Below are positions 33,476 through 41,830 of a stretch of 42,521 nt of DNA, one piece after another (position 1 is the stretch's first letter; each line of letters starts with the position of its first letter). The position numbers and the translations under genes were made by a program. Location of the stretch: assembly GCA_025359185.1 (NCBI GenBank), contig JANYHF010000110.1, forward strand, positions 1-42,521. The letters run 5' to 3'. The notes beneath the pieces were generated by a model. It was not told the origin of the DNA. It saw nothing but the letters and a program-made list of their open reading frames with translations, and made no database searches. The stretch is from Hyphomicrobiaceae bacterium. GTDB taxonomy: Bacteria > Pseudomonadota > Alphaproteobacteria > Rhizobiales > Hyphomicrobiaceae.

Positions 33476-34447
33476 TCACAGCCACCCCTTGGCGCGGAAC
33501 AGCAGTAGAGGGCCGACGGCCGAGGCGATCATCAGCAGCACGGCCATCGGGTATCCCCACTCCCAACTCAGCTCCGGCATTGAATGGAAATTCATGCCGT
33601 AGATCGACGCCACCAGCGTTGGCGGCATGAAGATGACCGACACGATCGAGAAAATCTTGATGATACGGTTCTGGTCGATGTTGATCAGGCCGAGAGTGGC
33701 GTCCAAGAGCAGCGTGATCTGGCCATTGAGATAGTTGAGATGGTCCGACAGCGAGCCAACATCGCGCGATGCCGTTTTGATGCGGGCCCGCATGATTTTG
33801 TCCTCGCCGCGCGCATCGCACGCCGTCGCGAAAAACGTCAAGAGGCGGTTCAGCGACAAGAGGCTTTCACGCGCCCGGGTGGTAAGATCGCCTTGCCGGC
33901 CGACCGTCTTCAGCGCCAGATCGAAGCGTTCGCCATTGGCCTTGCTGGCTTGCTTGGTGCCGAACACCGTTTGCGACAGCTGGTCAATTTCACCCTGCAT
34001 CCGCTCGATCAGATCGGCGAGGCGGTCGATGATCTGTTCGAGCAGGCCGATCAGCACGGCGGGGGAACTTTGGCTCTCGACCTGGTTGGCCATCGCCCGC
34101 TTGGCAAACATGAAGAACGCATACGGCTCGCTATAACGGATGGTAATCAGCCTCTCTTTGGCAAGCACGAACGTGATGTGCGACACAATCGGCCAAGGGT
34201 CATCGATCTTGGTCACCAGCGTCGCGGTCATGAACTGCGCACCATCCTTCTGGTAGAGGCGGCTCGAGGCTTCGATCTCCTGTAACTCCTCGCGCGTTGG
34301 GATATCGATGCCAAGGGTGGCCTCGACATGCTTTTCCTCATCCGTCGATGGATTGAGAAGGTCGAGCCAAACGGTGTTGGCATCGAGCGTTACCAGCCCT
34401 TCCCGGCGCGCCAGACCGGTCGCGTGCGTATCATAGACTGTGAGCAT
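33476..34447 (-). CDS. corA: CorA family magnesium/cobalt transporter
   Basis: An inner-membrane Mg2+ channel, active as a pentamer. The 323-residue product has a soluble N-terminal alpha/beta domain, a long helix region (about 130-255), and two C-terminal membrane helices. The first helix ends with the family selectivity motif YGMNF (in SIYGMNFHSMPELSWEWGYP), and the basic tail (RAKGWL) matches CorA. ATG 34447 was chosen from length and homology start. It is divergent from the PKHD-dioxygenase gene with 225 bp between starts. Zn2+ efflux (ZntB-like) is an alternative role within the family. Confidence 0.92.
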   Translation of the reverse strand: MLTVYDTHATGLARREGLVTLDANTVWLDLLNPSTDEEKHVEATLGIDIPTREELQEIEASSRLYQKDGAQFMTATLVTKIDDPWPIVSHITFVLAKERLITIRYSEPYAFFMFAKRAMANQVESQSSPAVLIGLLEQIIDRLADLIERMQGEIDQLSQTVFGTKQASKANGERFDLALKTVGRQGDLTTRARESLLSLNRLLTFFATACDARGEDKIMRARIKTASRDVGSLSDHLNYLNGQITLLLDATLGLINIDQNRIIKIFSIVSVIFMPPTLVASIYGMNFHSMPELSWEWGYPMAVLLMIASAVGPLLLFRAKGWL

Positions 34448-34672
34448 CGAAGGCCCCCGGGATGTGCTGGCTCCGCGTCATTGATCCGCAGGGCGTTGGA
34501 GAGGCGGTAGCACGGCCCTTGGGGACGGTCGAGTGGCTCTCACCGAACTGCGCCGCCATGGTCTCGACCGGGTGCTGTGCCTGTCCTACGATCGTCATCA
34601 AGGCTGTTGCTGCACGGCTGAATGGTTGCAAGGTTGGCTGGGTGTTCATCGCGACAAAACAAGAGGTTTTCT

Positions 34673-35335
34673 GTGCTCATCCATATTGCTAACGTGCTTG
34701 ATGGGGCGGCGCTGGCCCACCATGCGGCAACGCTTGCCACGCTTGCCTGGGAGGATGGCCGGGCGTCGGCGGGTTGGGCCGCCGAACTGGTCAAGGCCAA
34801 TGAGCAGGCCGGTGCCGGGGACAACGCCGCGCTGGCGATCAAGCGCAGCGTGAGCGAGGCCATTCTCGGCAATGACGTGTTCCAACTCGCAGTGCGGCCC
34901 AAGGCGCTGTCGCCGCTACTGATCAGCCGCTTTCTGCCCGGCATGAGCTATGGCTCGCATGTCGATGATGCGCTGATGAGCGGGATGCGGTCAGATGTGT
35001 CGTTCACGTTGTTCCTGTCGGATCCTGCTAGCTATGACGGCGGGGAACTTGTCATCGAGAGTGCGGCGGGCGAGGAAGATGTCAAACTCGCGGCGGGCTC
35101 GCTGGTGACCTATCCATCGGGGGCGCTGCATCATGTTGCGCCGGTGACGCGCGGCGTACGCTATGGGGCCGTCGGGTGGGCGCGTAGTTTCATCCGCGAT
35201 GCGAGCCTGCGTGAGCTACTGTTCGATCTCGAGACCGCCCGCCGTTCGCTGTTTGCCCGGGATGGTAAAAGCCGCGAGTTCGATCTTATGAGCAAGTGCA
35301 GCGCCAACCTGTTCAGAGCGTGGGCGGACGATTGA
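34673..35335 (+). CDS. PKHD-type Fe(II)/2-oxoglutarate dioxygenase (PiuC/YbiX family)
   Basis: A 220-residue non-haem iron dioxygenase. It carries the HxD motif in SYGSHVDDAL (His96 and Asp98), the distal His in GALHHVAPVTRG (His153), and Arg163 in GVRYGAVGW that would bind 2-oxoglutarate. The C-terminal helical tail SREFDLMSKCSANLFRAW is conserved in the family. The start is GTG 34673, backed by AGAGG seven bases away; the open frame begins earlier but without a ribosome site. In gammaproteobacteria such genes sit next to TonB siderophore receptors (PiuA); no receptor is present here. Substrate is unknown. Confidence 0.9.
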   Translation: MLIHIANVLDGAALAHHAATLATLAWEDGRASAGWAAELVKANEQAGAGDNAALAIKRSVSEAILGNDVFQLAVRPKALSPLLISRFLPGMSYGSHVDDALMSGMRSDVSFTLFLSDPASYDGGELVIESAAGEEDVKLAAGSLVTYPSGALHHVAPVTRGVRYGAVGWARSFIRDASLRELLFDLETARRSLFARDGKSREFDLMSKCSANLFRAWADD

Positions 35336-35350
35336 GGGCGAACCCGCCCC

Positions 35351-37495
35351 CTACATGCCCGTGCCGTCGCCACGGTCCATGCGGCGTGAGAAGTCGGTCT
35401 GGCCGCCGCCAGACAGTATGCGGGCCTGCTGCACCCATTGCTCGCGTTCGATGCGGCCCTTGAAGTCGAGGGCGTTGCTGACCTGATCCACTTCGGGCGT
35501 GGCCCAGGCAGCGATCTGCGTGTAACTGGTGATGCCCATGGCTTCGAGACGCTTTTCAATCACCACGCCGATCCCCTTGATTCGCTTGAGATCATCGCGA
35601 ACGCGGACGTTTGTGCCAGCCAGAGGACGCGAGCGCGGGGTCCAGCCTGGGCTCGCCGGGTCGGCGCTGGTGTCGGCTGGCGGCAGCGGATTGGCAGCGA
35701 CGGGAGCTGGTGGCGGTGAAACCGCCGCCGTTTTGACTGCCGGAACAGGCGGCGCAGGTGGCAGCACGGCTGGAGCTGCGGATGCTGGCTGAGCTGGGGT
35801 TCGTGAAGCGGCCAATGTGACGGCGCTGGCAGCTGCAGCAGCTACGGCGGCGGCTGCCGCTGCAATCCCGGTCGCTGGCCCGGTTGCTTGCGGCAAAGGC
35901 TGGCTCTGAACACCTGCCGGTTGGACGGCGGCTGGCAGTGGGGCTGGGCGTGCGGTAGCAGGAGGCGGAACTTGCGAGACCGTCTGGGCTGGCGCAACTG
36001 GCGGCATTGGCTTTGCCGCTGAGGGCGGTGTAACGGTCGCGGGAGCTGCAACGATAGTTGCAGCGGGTACAGCCGGAACCGCTTGGACAGGCGGTGTCTG
36101 GACAGGCGATATCTGAGCAGGCCGGACGGGCAGCACGGCAGGAGGCACAACGGGTGACTTGGCTGCGTCCACAACTGGCGGCTTGCCGGCTCCGGGCTGA
36201 TCCTGCGGCCCCCGTTCCCGGTCGGTCCGGGCGCGCGGAGGCTTGCCCGCCATCAGCTCGCGGGCCTGTTCGGGCCACTCTTCACGGCGCATCCGACCCC
36301 GGAAACTCAAACGCGATTCGAGATAATCGATATCGTCCGGTCCCATCGCGGCGAGCTGCCAGTAGTGATAGATGCCATAGCGGTTGAGATCGCCCGCAAT
36401 CTTGTCACCAACGCCCCCGATCAGCGCTAGATCGTCCGGCCGGCCTTCGGGTGCTGCGAGGCGGACAAATCGCCTCTGATTGCCGGAACCTGCGGCGGGA
36501 CGCATGGAAATCGACGTCGTCGCGGCCGTCGTGGTGGCAGGTGGAGCAACGGGCTTGGCAGGCTGGACAGGCGGCGGGGCAGCGGCTGCTGTCACTGGCA
36601 CGGCAGGCGGCGGGGGTGCGGGTTGTCGCGCGGCCCTACCAGACATACCGGCGATGGCAGCCGCAGCAGCGGCAGCTGCGGCGCCCGATGCGGCCGCTGC
36701 TGGTGACACTGCGGGAGCTGCGGGTCGCGACACGGGTTGTGAGGTTGGTGCGGGGGTGGTGGCTGCCGCACCAGCAGCAGCTTGGCGGGCCACGTCGTTT
36801 GGAGCGGTCGGCGTCCACGTGCCTTGCGCGCCATCGGTGACTTCGCGGCGATCGACCCGGCGCGAAAACGCGGTTTCGCCGCCTCGGCCGAGAATCTGCG
36901 CTTGCTCGATCCAGTTTTCATGTTGTACGCGGCCATCCTGGCCGATCTCGCGATTGACGCGGGCGACATCGGCCGAAGTCCAGCCTGCAATCTCGGAAAA
37001 GCGGCGAACGCCCATGGCATTGAGCTTGCGTTCGATTTCGGGACCAATACCCTTGATACGTTTCAGATCATCGGCAGAAATAGTAGCAGCGGCTGGCCGG
37101 ACGGCCATTGCCGCAGCGGCCGCAGCAGCGGCGGCGGTGAGCTCTGGGGACACTCTGCTACCGGGCCCTGTGATCACTTGCGCGGCAGCCGAGGGAGCAG
37201 TCGTCACGGGTGCCGGAGCCGTGGGCGGCTGTACTGGACGGACGGGCGCGGGTGCAGCGGCTGGAGGTTGCACAACGGCCGCAGGTGCTCGCGCAGGAGC
37301 GGCAGGCCGCGGGGCGGCGGGCGGCACAGGAGCGACGCGCGGCATCACAGGTGCTGGGATTGGTGCCGGAGCATCGTCGGCAGCGCTGGCGCGCAGCCTA
37401 GACGTGGCGAGGGTCTTATAGAGGCAGCCAAACCAGCAGCCAGCGAAATACGCCACCAGGAACATGGCAGCCGATTGAATGAGAAAGTAAGTCAT
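35351..37495 (-). CDS. Membrane-anchored Pro/Ala-rich protein with three helix-hairpin-helix-like domains
   Basis: 714 residues. An N-terminal membrane segment (MTYFLIQSAAMFLVAYFAGC) is followed by a charged stop, so it probably anchors in the inner membrane. Then come three copies of a 60-residue domain at about 141-203, 353-415 and 634-694. Each has the core DDLKRIKGIGPEIERKLNA, then an AxW/PxDV segment and a GRxxxExWxxQA end. The three domains are joined by very long low-complexity linkers of Pro, Ala, Thr and Val. The domain resembles the DDLKxIxGIG extension found at the C-terminus of alphaproteobacterial NuoE and of some ribosomal L21 proteins (from memory). ATG 37495 has GGAGAG at good spacing. 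Function is unknown; DNA binding is possible from the fold but the membrane anchor argues for an envelope or scaffold role. Confidence 0.8.
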   Translation of the reverse strand: MTYFLIQSAAMFLVAYFAGCWFGCLYKTLATSRLRASAADDAPAPIPAPVMPRVAPVPPAAPRPAAPARAPAAVVQPPAAAPAPVRPVQPPTAPAPVTTAPSAAAQVITGPGSRVSPELTAAAAAAAAAMAVRPAAATISADDLKRIKGIGPEIERKLNAMGVRRFSEIAGWTSADVARVNREIGQDGRVQHENWIEQAQILGRGGETAFSRRVDRREVTDGAQGTWTPTAPNDVARQAAAGAAATTPAPTSQPVSRPAAPAVSPAAAASGAAAAAAAAAIAGMSGRAARQPAPPPPAVPVTAAAAPPPVQPAKPVAPPATTTAATTSISMRPAAGSGNQRRFVRLAAPEGRPDDLALIGGVGDKIAGDLNRYGIYHYWQLAAMGPDDIDYLESRLSFRGRMRREEWPEQARELMAGKPPRARTDRERGPQDQPGAGKPPVVDAAKSPVVPPAVLPVRPAQISPVQTPPVQAVPAVPAATIVAAPATVTPPSAAKPMPPVAPAQTVSQVPPPATARPAPLPAAVQPAGVQSQPLPQATGPATGIAAAAAAVAAAAASAVTLAASRTPAQPASAAPAVLPPAPPVPAVKTAAVSPPPAPVAANPLPPADTSADPASPGWTPRSRPLAGTNVRVRDDLKRIKGIGVVIEKRLEAMGITSYTQIAAWATPEVDQVSNALDFKGRIEREQWVQQARILSGGGQTDFSRRMDRGDGTGM

Positions 37496-37637
37496 ACCGG
37501 CGCTCTCCAACCCCCGACCTTCGTAAGGCGTCCGTCACTCGCCGCCTGTCATGCGTCGACGTCATAATTCGTATCGCCGCGTCACACGTTTGCTGACACC
37601 GGGCCAACTTGATGGGCGGCGGCTGGCAGGCCTGACG

Positions 37638-37748
37638 TTAGCGGTCGTCGTCCTGACGCGAACCAGGACAGGTCGCATAGCCCATAGCGATACCAACCAG
37701 AAACACCAGCAGCAGGTAGGGCCATAACTTTAGCAGGAGATAGTCCAT
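37638..37748 (-). CDS. 36-residue membrane miniprotein
   Basis: Translation gives MDYLLLKLWPYLLLVFLVGI, then AMGYATCPGSRQDDDR. It has one strongly hydrophobic helix (about residues 3-24), a single Cys27 in ATCPGS, and a charged C-terminal tail with three Asp. ATG 37748 has an AGGAAA ribosome site nine bases away, and codon use is like its neighbours. It sits between the OmpA-type and the HHH-like genes on the same strand (50 bp after the former, 142 bp before the latter). The length is below usual gene-calling limits; the evidence is the ribosome site, the clean helix and the operon position. Confidence 0.6.
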   Translation of the reverse strand: MDYLLLKLWPYLLLVFLVGIAMGYATCPGSRQDDDR

Positions 37749-37798
37749 GGTCGTCGTTTCCTGGTCTATGCTATCAAGCGTCCGGCACGATCACTGGC

Positions 37799-40561
37799 CT
37801 AGCCTTGCGTCTGTGTCACGGCAAATTCGATGCGCCGGTTGTTGGCCTTGTGGGCCGCCGTGTCGTTGGGCGAAATCGGCTCAGCTTCGCCCAAACCTGA
37901 AGCGCTCAGCCGGTCAGCCGGGACGCCTTTGGTGGTCAAGAACTTGACGACGGCGGCCGCGCGCCGTTCCGACAGGCGCTGGTTGAAGGCGGCGGCCCCG
38001 TCGCTGTCCGTGTGGCCTGAAATCTCGACCCGGGTCATCGGGCAGCGTCTGGCCGTCGCGGCAACGGACGACAACGCTCCCATCGCCCGGCCATCCAGAT
38101 CAGACCGGCCGGTAGCAAAGAACGCCTTGCCCCGCAACGTTGCATTGAGCACCGCCTGACATTCCGGAGCCGTCAAGGATGTTGACTTCTTCATCAGCGA
38201 CTTGACATCGTACTTGCTCTCATCCTGCTTTTTGGCCAGCACCTTGGGATCGGGCAGCGGCGGCGCGACATAGGCGAGCTGGTCCTTCCCGCCAAAGCCT
38301 TTGGGCAGGCCTGTCGTCAGCTTAAGCCGCGCCGCGGTCAGGGTCTTGTCGTCGCCCGTTGTGCCGCTGATAATCAGATCCCGGTCGCGCAGCGTCAGCT
38401 GCCCAGCATCCAAGGTCGACAACGGCCCGAGACCCAGCGCCAGCGCATCGAACCAGCGGTCCGGTGCCCCTGCCTTGATTTCGGTACGATCATCAAATTC
38501 CCGGTCCGGGAACAGTGGCTTGAGGCGAGCCATCAATTGGTTCTTGGCGGCCTGGCTCGGGACCGCCCCTTCCACGACGACCTTGAGGCCATCGTATTTC
38601 AGCGTCGTCTCATAAACGGGCAGCGCGGGCGGGGCGACGTAGGTCACCTTTGACATGGCACCATAGCCGGGCGGCATTCCCAAACGCAGCGATTCTGCCA
38701 GATAGTCGGGGATCGCCCTGTCACTTGTGGTTCCCGTGACCAACAGCGTGCGGTCGGTCAGCCGCGCGTGGCCGCCGCCCATATCGTAGATGGCCTTCAG
38801 TCCGCCGTCGACCGTACGCATCCACTCAAGCTGTCCAGACGGCAATATGCCGGAGGTTGTCATGGTGTCGATGATCTTGACCCCGGGCAGCCGGCTGTTA
38901 GCCAGATTGAGCACGAGGCTGCGGTCTTCCGGACTGGATACCGTACCGCTTAGAACCAAAGTACCGTTTTCGGCCAGCGCATCCCAGATATATGGCTGCG
39001 CCGCGGCCGGTTTCACGGGCTCAACCGGTGTCACCTTTACGACGGGCTTAGGCGGCTCAGGGGGCTTAATCGGCTTGGGAGGCTCCGGCGGTTTCACGGG
39101 CTTAGGCGATTCAGCAACCGGTTTTGGCGGCTCCTGCGGTTTGACCGGCAACTGCGCAACCGGCTTGGGCGCATCGTAGAGCACCCTCACGGCGGGCACA
39201 AAACCCGGGGGCAGTGCGTCGGCCACGGCCCGTGGCGCCGCTTCGGCGGTCGCCTTGTCGAGAGCATGGCCGCTGATATCTACGGCAGCATCGTTGAAGC
39301 GCACGGTACCTTGATCCAAGCGCGCCAGTTGGTCCAATGTCGCCAGCGCCGCCTGTGTAAAGCCCGGCAGCGATCCTATTGCAATCGATGTCCGGTCCAG
39401 GACGCGATCACCAATGAACCGCTGGTTGGCAAAGGCTGAAAGTGCCGTCTTGGCCTTGTCGTCCGGCACAAAACCTTCGAGCCTCAGCTCTTTACCGGTG
39501 AACTGTGCTGACCATGTATAAGGCTTGGCAACCGGCGTGCGAGCCTTGCGATAGGTGACGTTTTCGGTTGCGCGAAAACCAGCGGGAACACCCCCATCGA
39601 AGGTCAGCGCTACAGCTTCGGCGACGTCCTGATCAGCAGCCACACCATGCAGTTCGGCATCCGTCCCAGTCAGTTTGGCGCCACCATTGTCCAGCTGTGA
39701 CAGCTGCTTCAGTGCGATGTCTGCAGCGCCGCTCCAGCCTTCGGGTGCGCCGCCAGCCACCAGCATCCGGTCCGTTACCTTAGCGGCTGGGAACAGGCTG
39801 TCCACGGCCTCAAGAACGCGCTTGCGCGCGCCGTCACCCGGGACGTAGCCATCCAGCTGCACCTCGCGATTCTGCCAAGTTGCACTCCACACGAACGGTT
39901 TTACGACGGGTGGTGTAACGCCATCTTTGCCAAGCACGACCCCTTGGGGCAGCTGCGTCGCGAGCGCCAGTTCGATGGCCGTGTAAGCTTGCGGCGAAAC
40001 CGCTGTGCCAGCGATGCTCAGACCCAGATCGTCCAAGTGAACTTCACCCTTGGACAACCCATTGCTTTGTTTGGCGGCAAAGGCAACCGCTGCCAGCCAC
40101 TGCTCACGCGGCGGCATTCCTCGCGCCAGCTTCAGGTTCTGTTTCAGCGTCACGCCCTGCAACTGCGCGGCCGCAATATCGCCGACAGCTTTGCGATCGG
40201 CGCTGTTGGCGGCATAGCCCTCGATGATGACCGTTTTGCCATCGCGTTTCAGCGACCAAGCATAAGGCTTGAGGGCTTCGATGAGACTGATCTCATCTCC
40301 AACGATCCTAACGCCATATGTGTTTTTGACGGCATCGAGGACCGCCTGCTGTTCCTGCTGCGTCGTCGCGCTGCCGGTGACCCTCGCGTCGCGGCCGTCA
40401 AAACTGACTTTCGCCCAGTCGAACCCAGCAACTTGTAAAGCGGATACCGATCTCGCGCCGAGGTCCTTTTGAATGTATGGAAGTTCGCCGAACAACGCGA
40501 TTGCGCCCACAAGCGCAAGGACTGGCAGGCCCCAAAGCCAACGCAACGGTCTGCATCTCAT
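37799..40561 (-). CDS. OmpA family protein with five internal repeats
   Basis: 920 residues from ATG 40561 (MRCRPLRWLWGLPVLALVGA), preceded by GGGAGCGG. An N-terminal helix anchors it in the inner membrane or acts as a signal. Five diverged repeats of about 125 residues follow. Each starts like KPYxWSA or a variant, continues GxxxxLxGxVP, and ends with an LPxGF block. The repeats recall paired BON-type folds. Between repeats 3 and 4 lies a stretch of KPPEPP-type sequence that could span the periplasm. The C-terminus is an OmpA peptidoglycan-binding domain (FFATGRSDLDG, ISGHTDSDGAAAFNQRLSER, then SASGLGEAEPISPNDT) with the Asp and Arg that hold diaminopimelate. The in-frame ATG 40633 is less likely. 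It is first gene of the triad. Confidence 0.85.
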   Translation of the reverse strand: MRCRPLRWLWGLPVLALVGAIALFGELPYIQKDLGARSVSALQVAGFDWAKVSFDGRDARVTGSATTQQEQQAVLDAVKNTYGVRIVGDEISLIEALKPYAWSLKRDGKTVIIEGYAANSADRKAVGDIAAAQLQGVTLKQNLKLARGMPPREQWLAAVAFAAKQSNGLSKGEVHLDDLGLSIAGTAVSPQAYTAIELALATQLPQGVVLGKDGVTPPVVKPFVWSATWQNREVQLDGYVPGDGARKRVLEAVDSLFPAAKVTDRMLVAGGAPEGWSGAADIALKQLSQLDNGGAKLTGTDAELHGVAADQDVAEAVALTFDGGVPAGFRATENVTYRKARTPVAKPYTWSAQFTGKELRLEGFVPDDKAKTALSAFANQRFIGDRVLDRTSIAIGSLPGFTQAALATLDQLARLDQGTVRFNDAAVDISGHALDKATAEAAPRAVADALPPGFVPAVRVLYDAPKPVAQLPVKPQEPPKPVAESPKPVKPPEPPKPIKPPEPPKPVVKVTPVEPVKPAAAQPYIWDALAENGTLVLSGTVSSPEDRSLVLNLANSRLPGVKIIDTMTTSGILPSGQLEWMRTVDGGLKAIYDMGGGHARLTDRTLLVTGTTSDRAIPDYLAESLRLGMPPGYGAMSKVTYVAPPALPVYETTLKYDGLKVVVEGAVPSQAAKNQLMARLKPLFPDREFDDRTEIKAGAPDRWFDALALGLGPLSTLDAGQLTLRDRDLIISGTTGDDKTLTAARLKLTTGLPKGFGGKDQLAYVAPPLPDPKVLAKKQDESKYDVKSLMKKSTSLTAPECQAVLNATLRGKAFFATGRSDLDGRAMGALSSVAATARRCPMTRVEISGHTDSDGAAAFNQRLSERRAAAVVKFLTTKGVPADRLSASGLGEAEPISPNDTAAHKANNRRIEFAVTQTQG

Positions 40562-40928
40562 ACCAAGCCGCTCCCCAAATCCGGCAATGCTGCCCAGCCG
40601 GGATAGATCCCCCAGTGTGCCGCCACCGTGCATTCGCGCCGCCCCGCCTAGGGCTGGCCCCGTCCCAAACCGTCCCCAGCCCTGCTGCCGCGCCCTGCGT
40701 CGCGTTTAATGCACTGGCTGGAACCAGGAGGGTTATAGCCAACCCTGCCATGCATTTACAAGCCGCCGCGACACCGGAAATTTCCGGCTTCTGCGTAATC
40801 GGAGGATTGCTTCCAGCATCGCAAGAGCTGACTAACCCAACAACCCAACGTGTGCGTGGCCAATGCGGCAGGCATGTGGCTAGCGCGCCACGGTGGTGGG
40901 GAGAAATGCTTTTGGGCTGGAGGCCAGT
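40562..40928. other. Leader and promoter region of the OmpA triad
   Basis: 367 bp without a supportable gene. On the minus strand it carries the promoter candidate at 40732-40761 and a long leader to ATG 40561. The left-hand part around 40780-40928 also receives the end of the DUF1272 gene. No repeat or RNA gene was noted. Confidence 0.5.
40732..40761 (-). promoter_or_regulatory. Sigma70-like promoter for the OmpA-type gene
   Basis: On the minus strand TTGTAA (-35, 40756-40761) and TATAAC (-10, 40732-40737) are 18 bp apart, close to the vegetative consensus. Transcription would begin near 40725, leaving a leader of about 165 nt before the chosen start codon, or 92 nt before the in-frame ATG 40633. 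It may serve all three genes of the triad. Confidence 0.45.
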
Positions 40929-41240
40929 TCAGCGCTGGTCAGGCGGGATTCGCTTGATCCATTCAGAATGTGCGGTGATGTCGTCCAAGGGATAGGACAA
41001 GCGCACCCGGTTAGTGGAGGCGGGCCGCTTGGTCAGCGAGAGCCCTGGCCGCCATTCGTTTGCGGGCCGGATCGGCCGTTTCTCGAACCCACCGCCGCAG
41101 TTCGGGCAGACATTGTGGAGGTGGTTGGCGACGCAGTCCGCACAGAAGGTGCATTCGTAAGAGCAGATGCGCGCGTCCGGCGAGGCAGGTGGAAGGTCGC
41201 GGTCGCAGAATTCGCAGTTGGGGCGTAGGTCGAGCGGCAT
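40929..41240 (-). CDS. DUF1272 domain-containing protein
   Basis: The 103-residue product begins MPLDLRPNCEFCDRDLPPAS and carries the family's cysteine pattern: CEFCDRDLP, then CSYECTFCADC, then CPNCGGGF (eight cysteines in four pairs), a likely zinc-binding treble-clef or ribbon. This is a conserved small cytosolic protein; its role is unknown. The C-terminal 35 residues are extra relative to the core. The frame stays open upstream to 41339, but homology starts at ATG 41240. The ribosome site is weak. Confidence 0.88.
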   Translation of the reverse strand: MPLDLRPNCEFCDRDLPPASPDARICSYECTFCADCVANHLHNVCPNCGGGFEKRPIRPANEWRPGLSLTKRPASTNRVRLSYPLDDITAHSEWIKRIPPDQR

Positions 41241-41339
41241 GGGGGGCTCATGGGCGTTGGTTGGGTTAAGCGCATCTTCCCGCGTCGTAACCCAACACTG
41301 ACACGAGGAACGATGCCGCGTCACCCCGCATGAGTACAA

Positions 41340-41729
41340 CTACGCCAAGTGCGCCTTCAGCGGATCCCAATACATCTTGGTCCAGCCGCCTGTCAGATGC
41401 TCCAGCTCCGCCTCCGGCACGCCCGAATGATCCATGACAAGCGTCGTGCCGCTGCCGCTCCTGGTCAATTCGAATCGCACGATCGAATACAGCCCCTCGG
41501 CCCAGGTCTTTGACCGCCAAGCCTGCACGATGCGCTGGCCTCGTTTCAGCTCAACAGTCCGCCCGAGGATATGGCCACCGAAGCAGGAGAACGCGCCGCC
41601 TTCCCTTGCATCGATCTCGGCCGGCAAGCCCTTGGTGAAGGCGCTGAATTTTTCGCCGTTGAGCAGCACGTCATAGATGCGCTTCGGGGCGGCCTTGATG
41701 GCGATTTCCATATGGATGTCTGCGGACAT
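41340..41729 (-). CDS. SRPBCC/AHSA1-like domain protein
   Basis: A 129-residue START-type helix-grip protein. It begins MSADIHMEIAIKAAPKRIYD, followed by the long-helix and strand order of the Aha1/CalC group (FSCFGGHILGRTVELKRGQR, RFELTRSGSGTTLVMDHSGV, PEAELEHLTGGWTKMYWDPL). Such domains bind hydrophobic ligands. ATG 41729 has GGAGA at good spacing. It is divergent from an ArsR regulator across a 101-bp control region with a perfect palindrome; this ArsR-SRPBCC pairing is very common and suggests the two form one regulated unit. Ligand is unknown. Confidence 0.9.
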   Translation of the reverse strand: MSADIHMEIAIKAAPKRIYDVLLNGEKFSAFTKGLPAEIDAREGGAFSCFGGHILGRTVELKRGQRIVQAWRSKTWAEGLYSIVRFELTRSGSGTTLVMDHSGVPEAELEHLTGGWTKMYWDPLKAHLA

Positions 41730-41790
41730 GGGCAATCTCCGTGGGTGAGGGAGCGTAGGACCTCTTCGACTGGCGATGGCGGCGTGCTAT

Positions 41791-41810
41791 AGGAAACCAA
41801 TTGGTTTCCT
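41791..41810. promoter_or_regulatory. Perfect 20-bp palindrome, likely ArsR operator
   Basis: AGGAAACCAATTGGTTTCCT reads the same on both strands. It lies between the divergent SRPBCC (start 41729) and ArsR (start 41831) genes, 20 bp before the ArsR start codon. ArsR-family dimers bind imperfect palindromes of this size in their own promoters (family knowledge). Size, symmetry and place make it the clearest operator candidate in the window. Confidence 0.75.
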
Positions 41811-41830
41811 TTACTAGCGAAAGCTCACAC

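Noticed and set aside
35351-37495. Idea that the Ala/Pro-rich parts are non-coding or frameshifted
   Set aside because: The frame stays open for over 2 kb with three conserved domains in the same phase, so the low complexity is genuine protein sequence.
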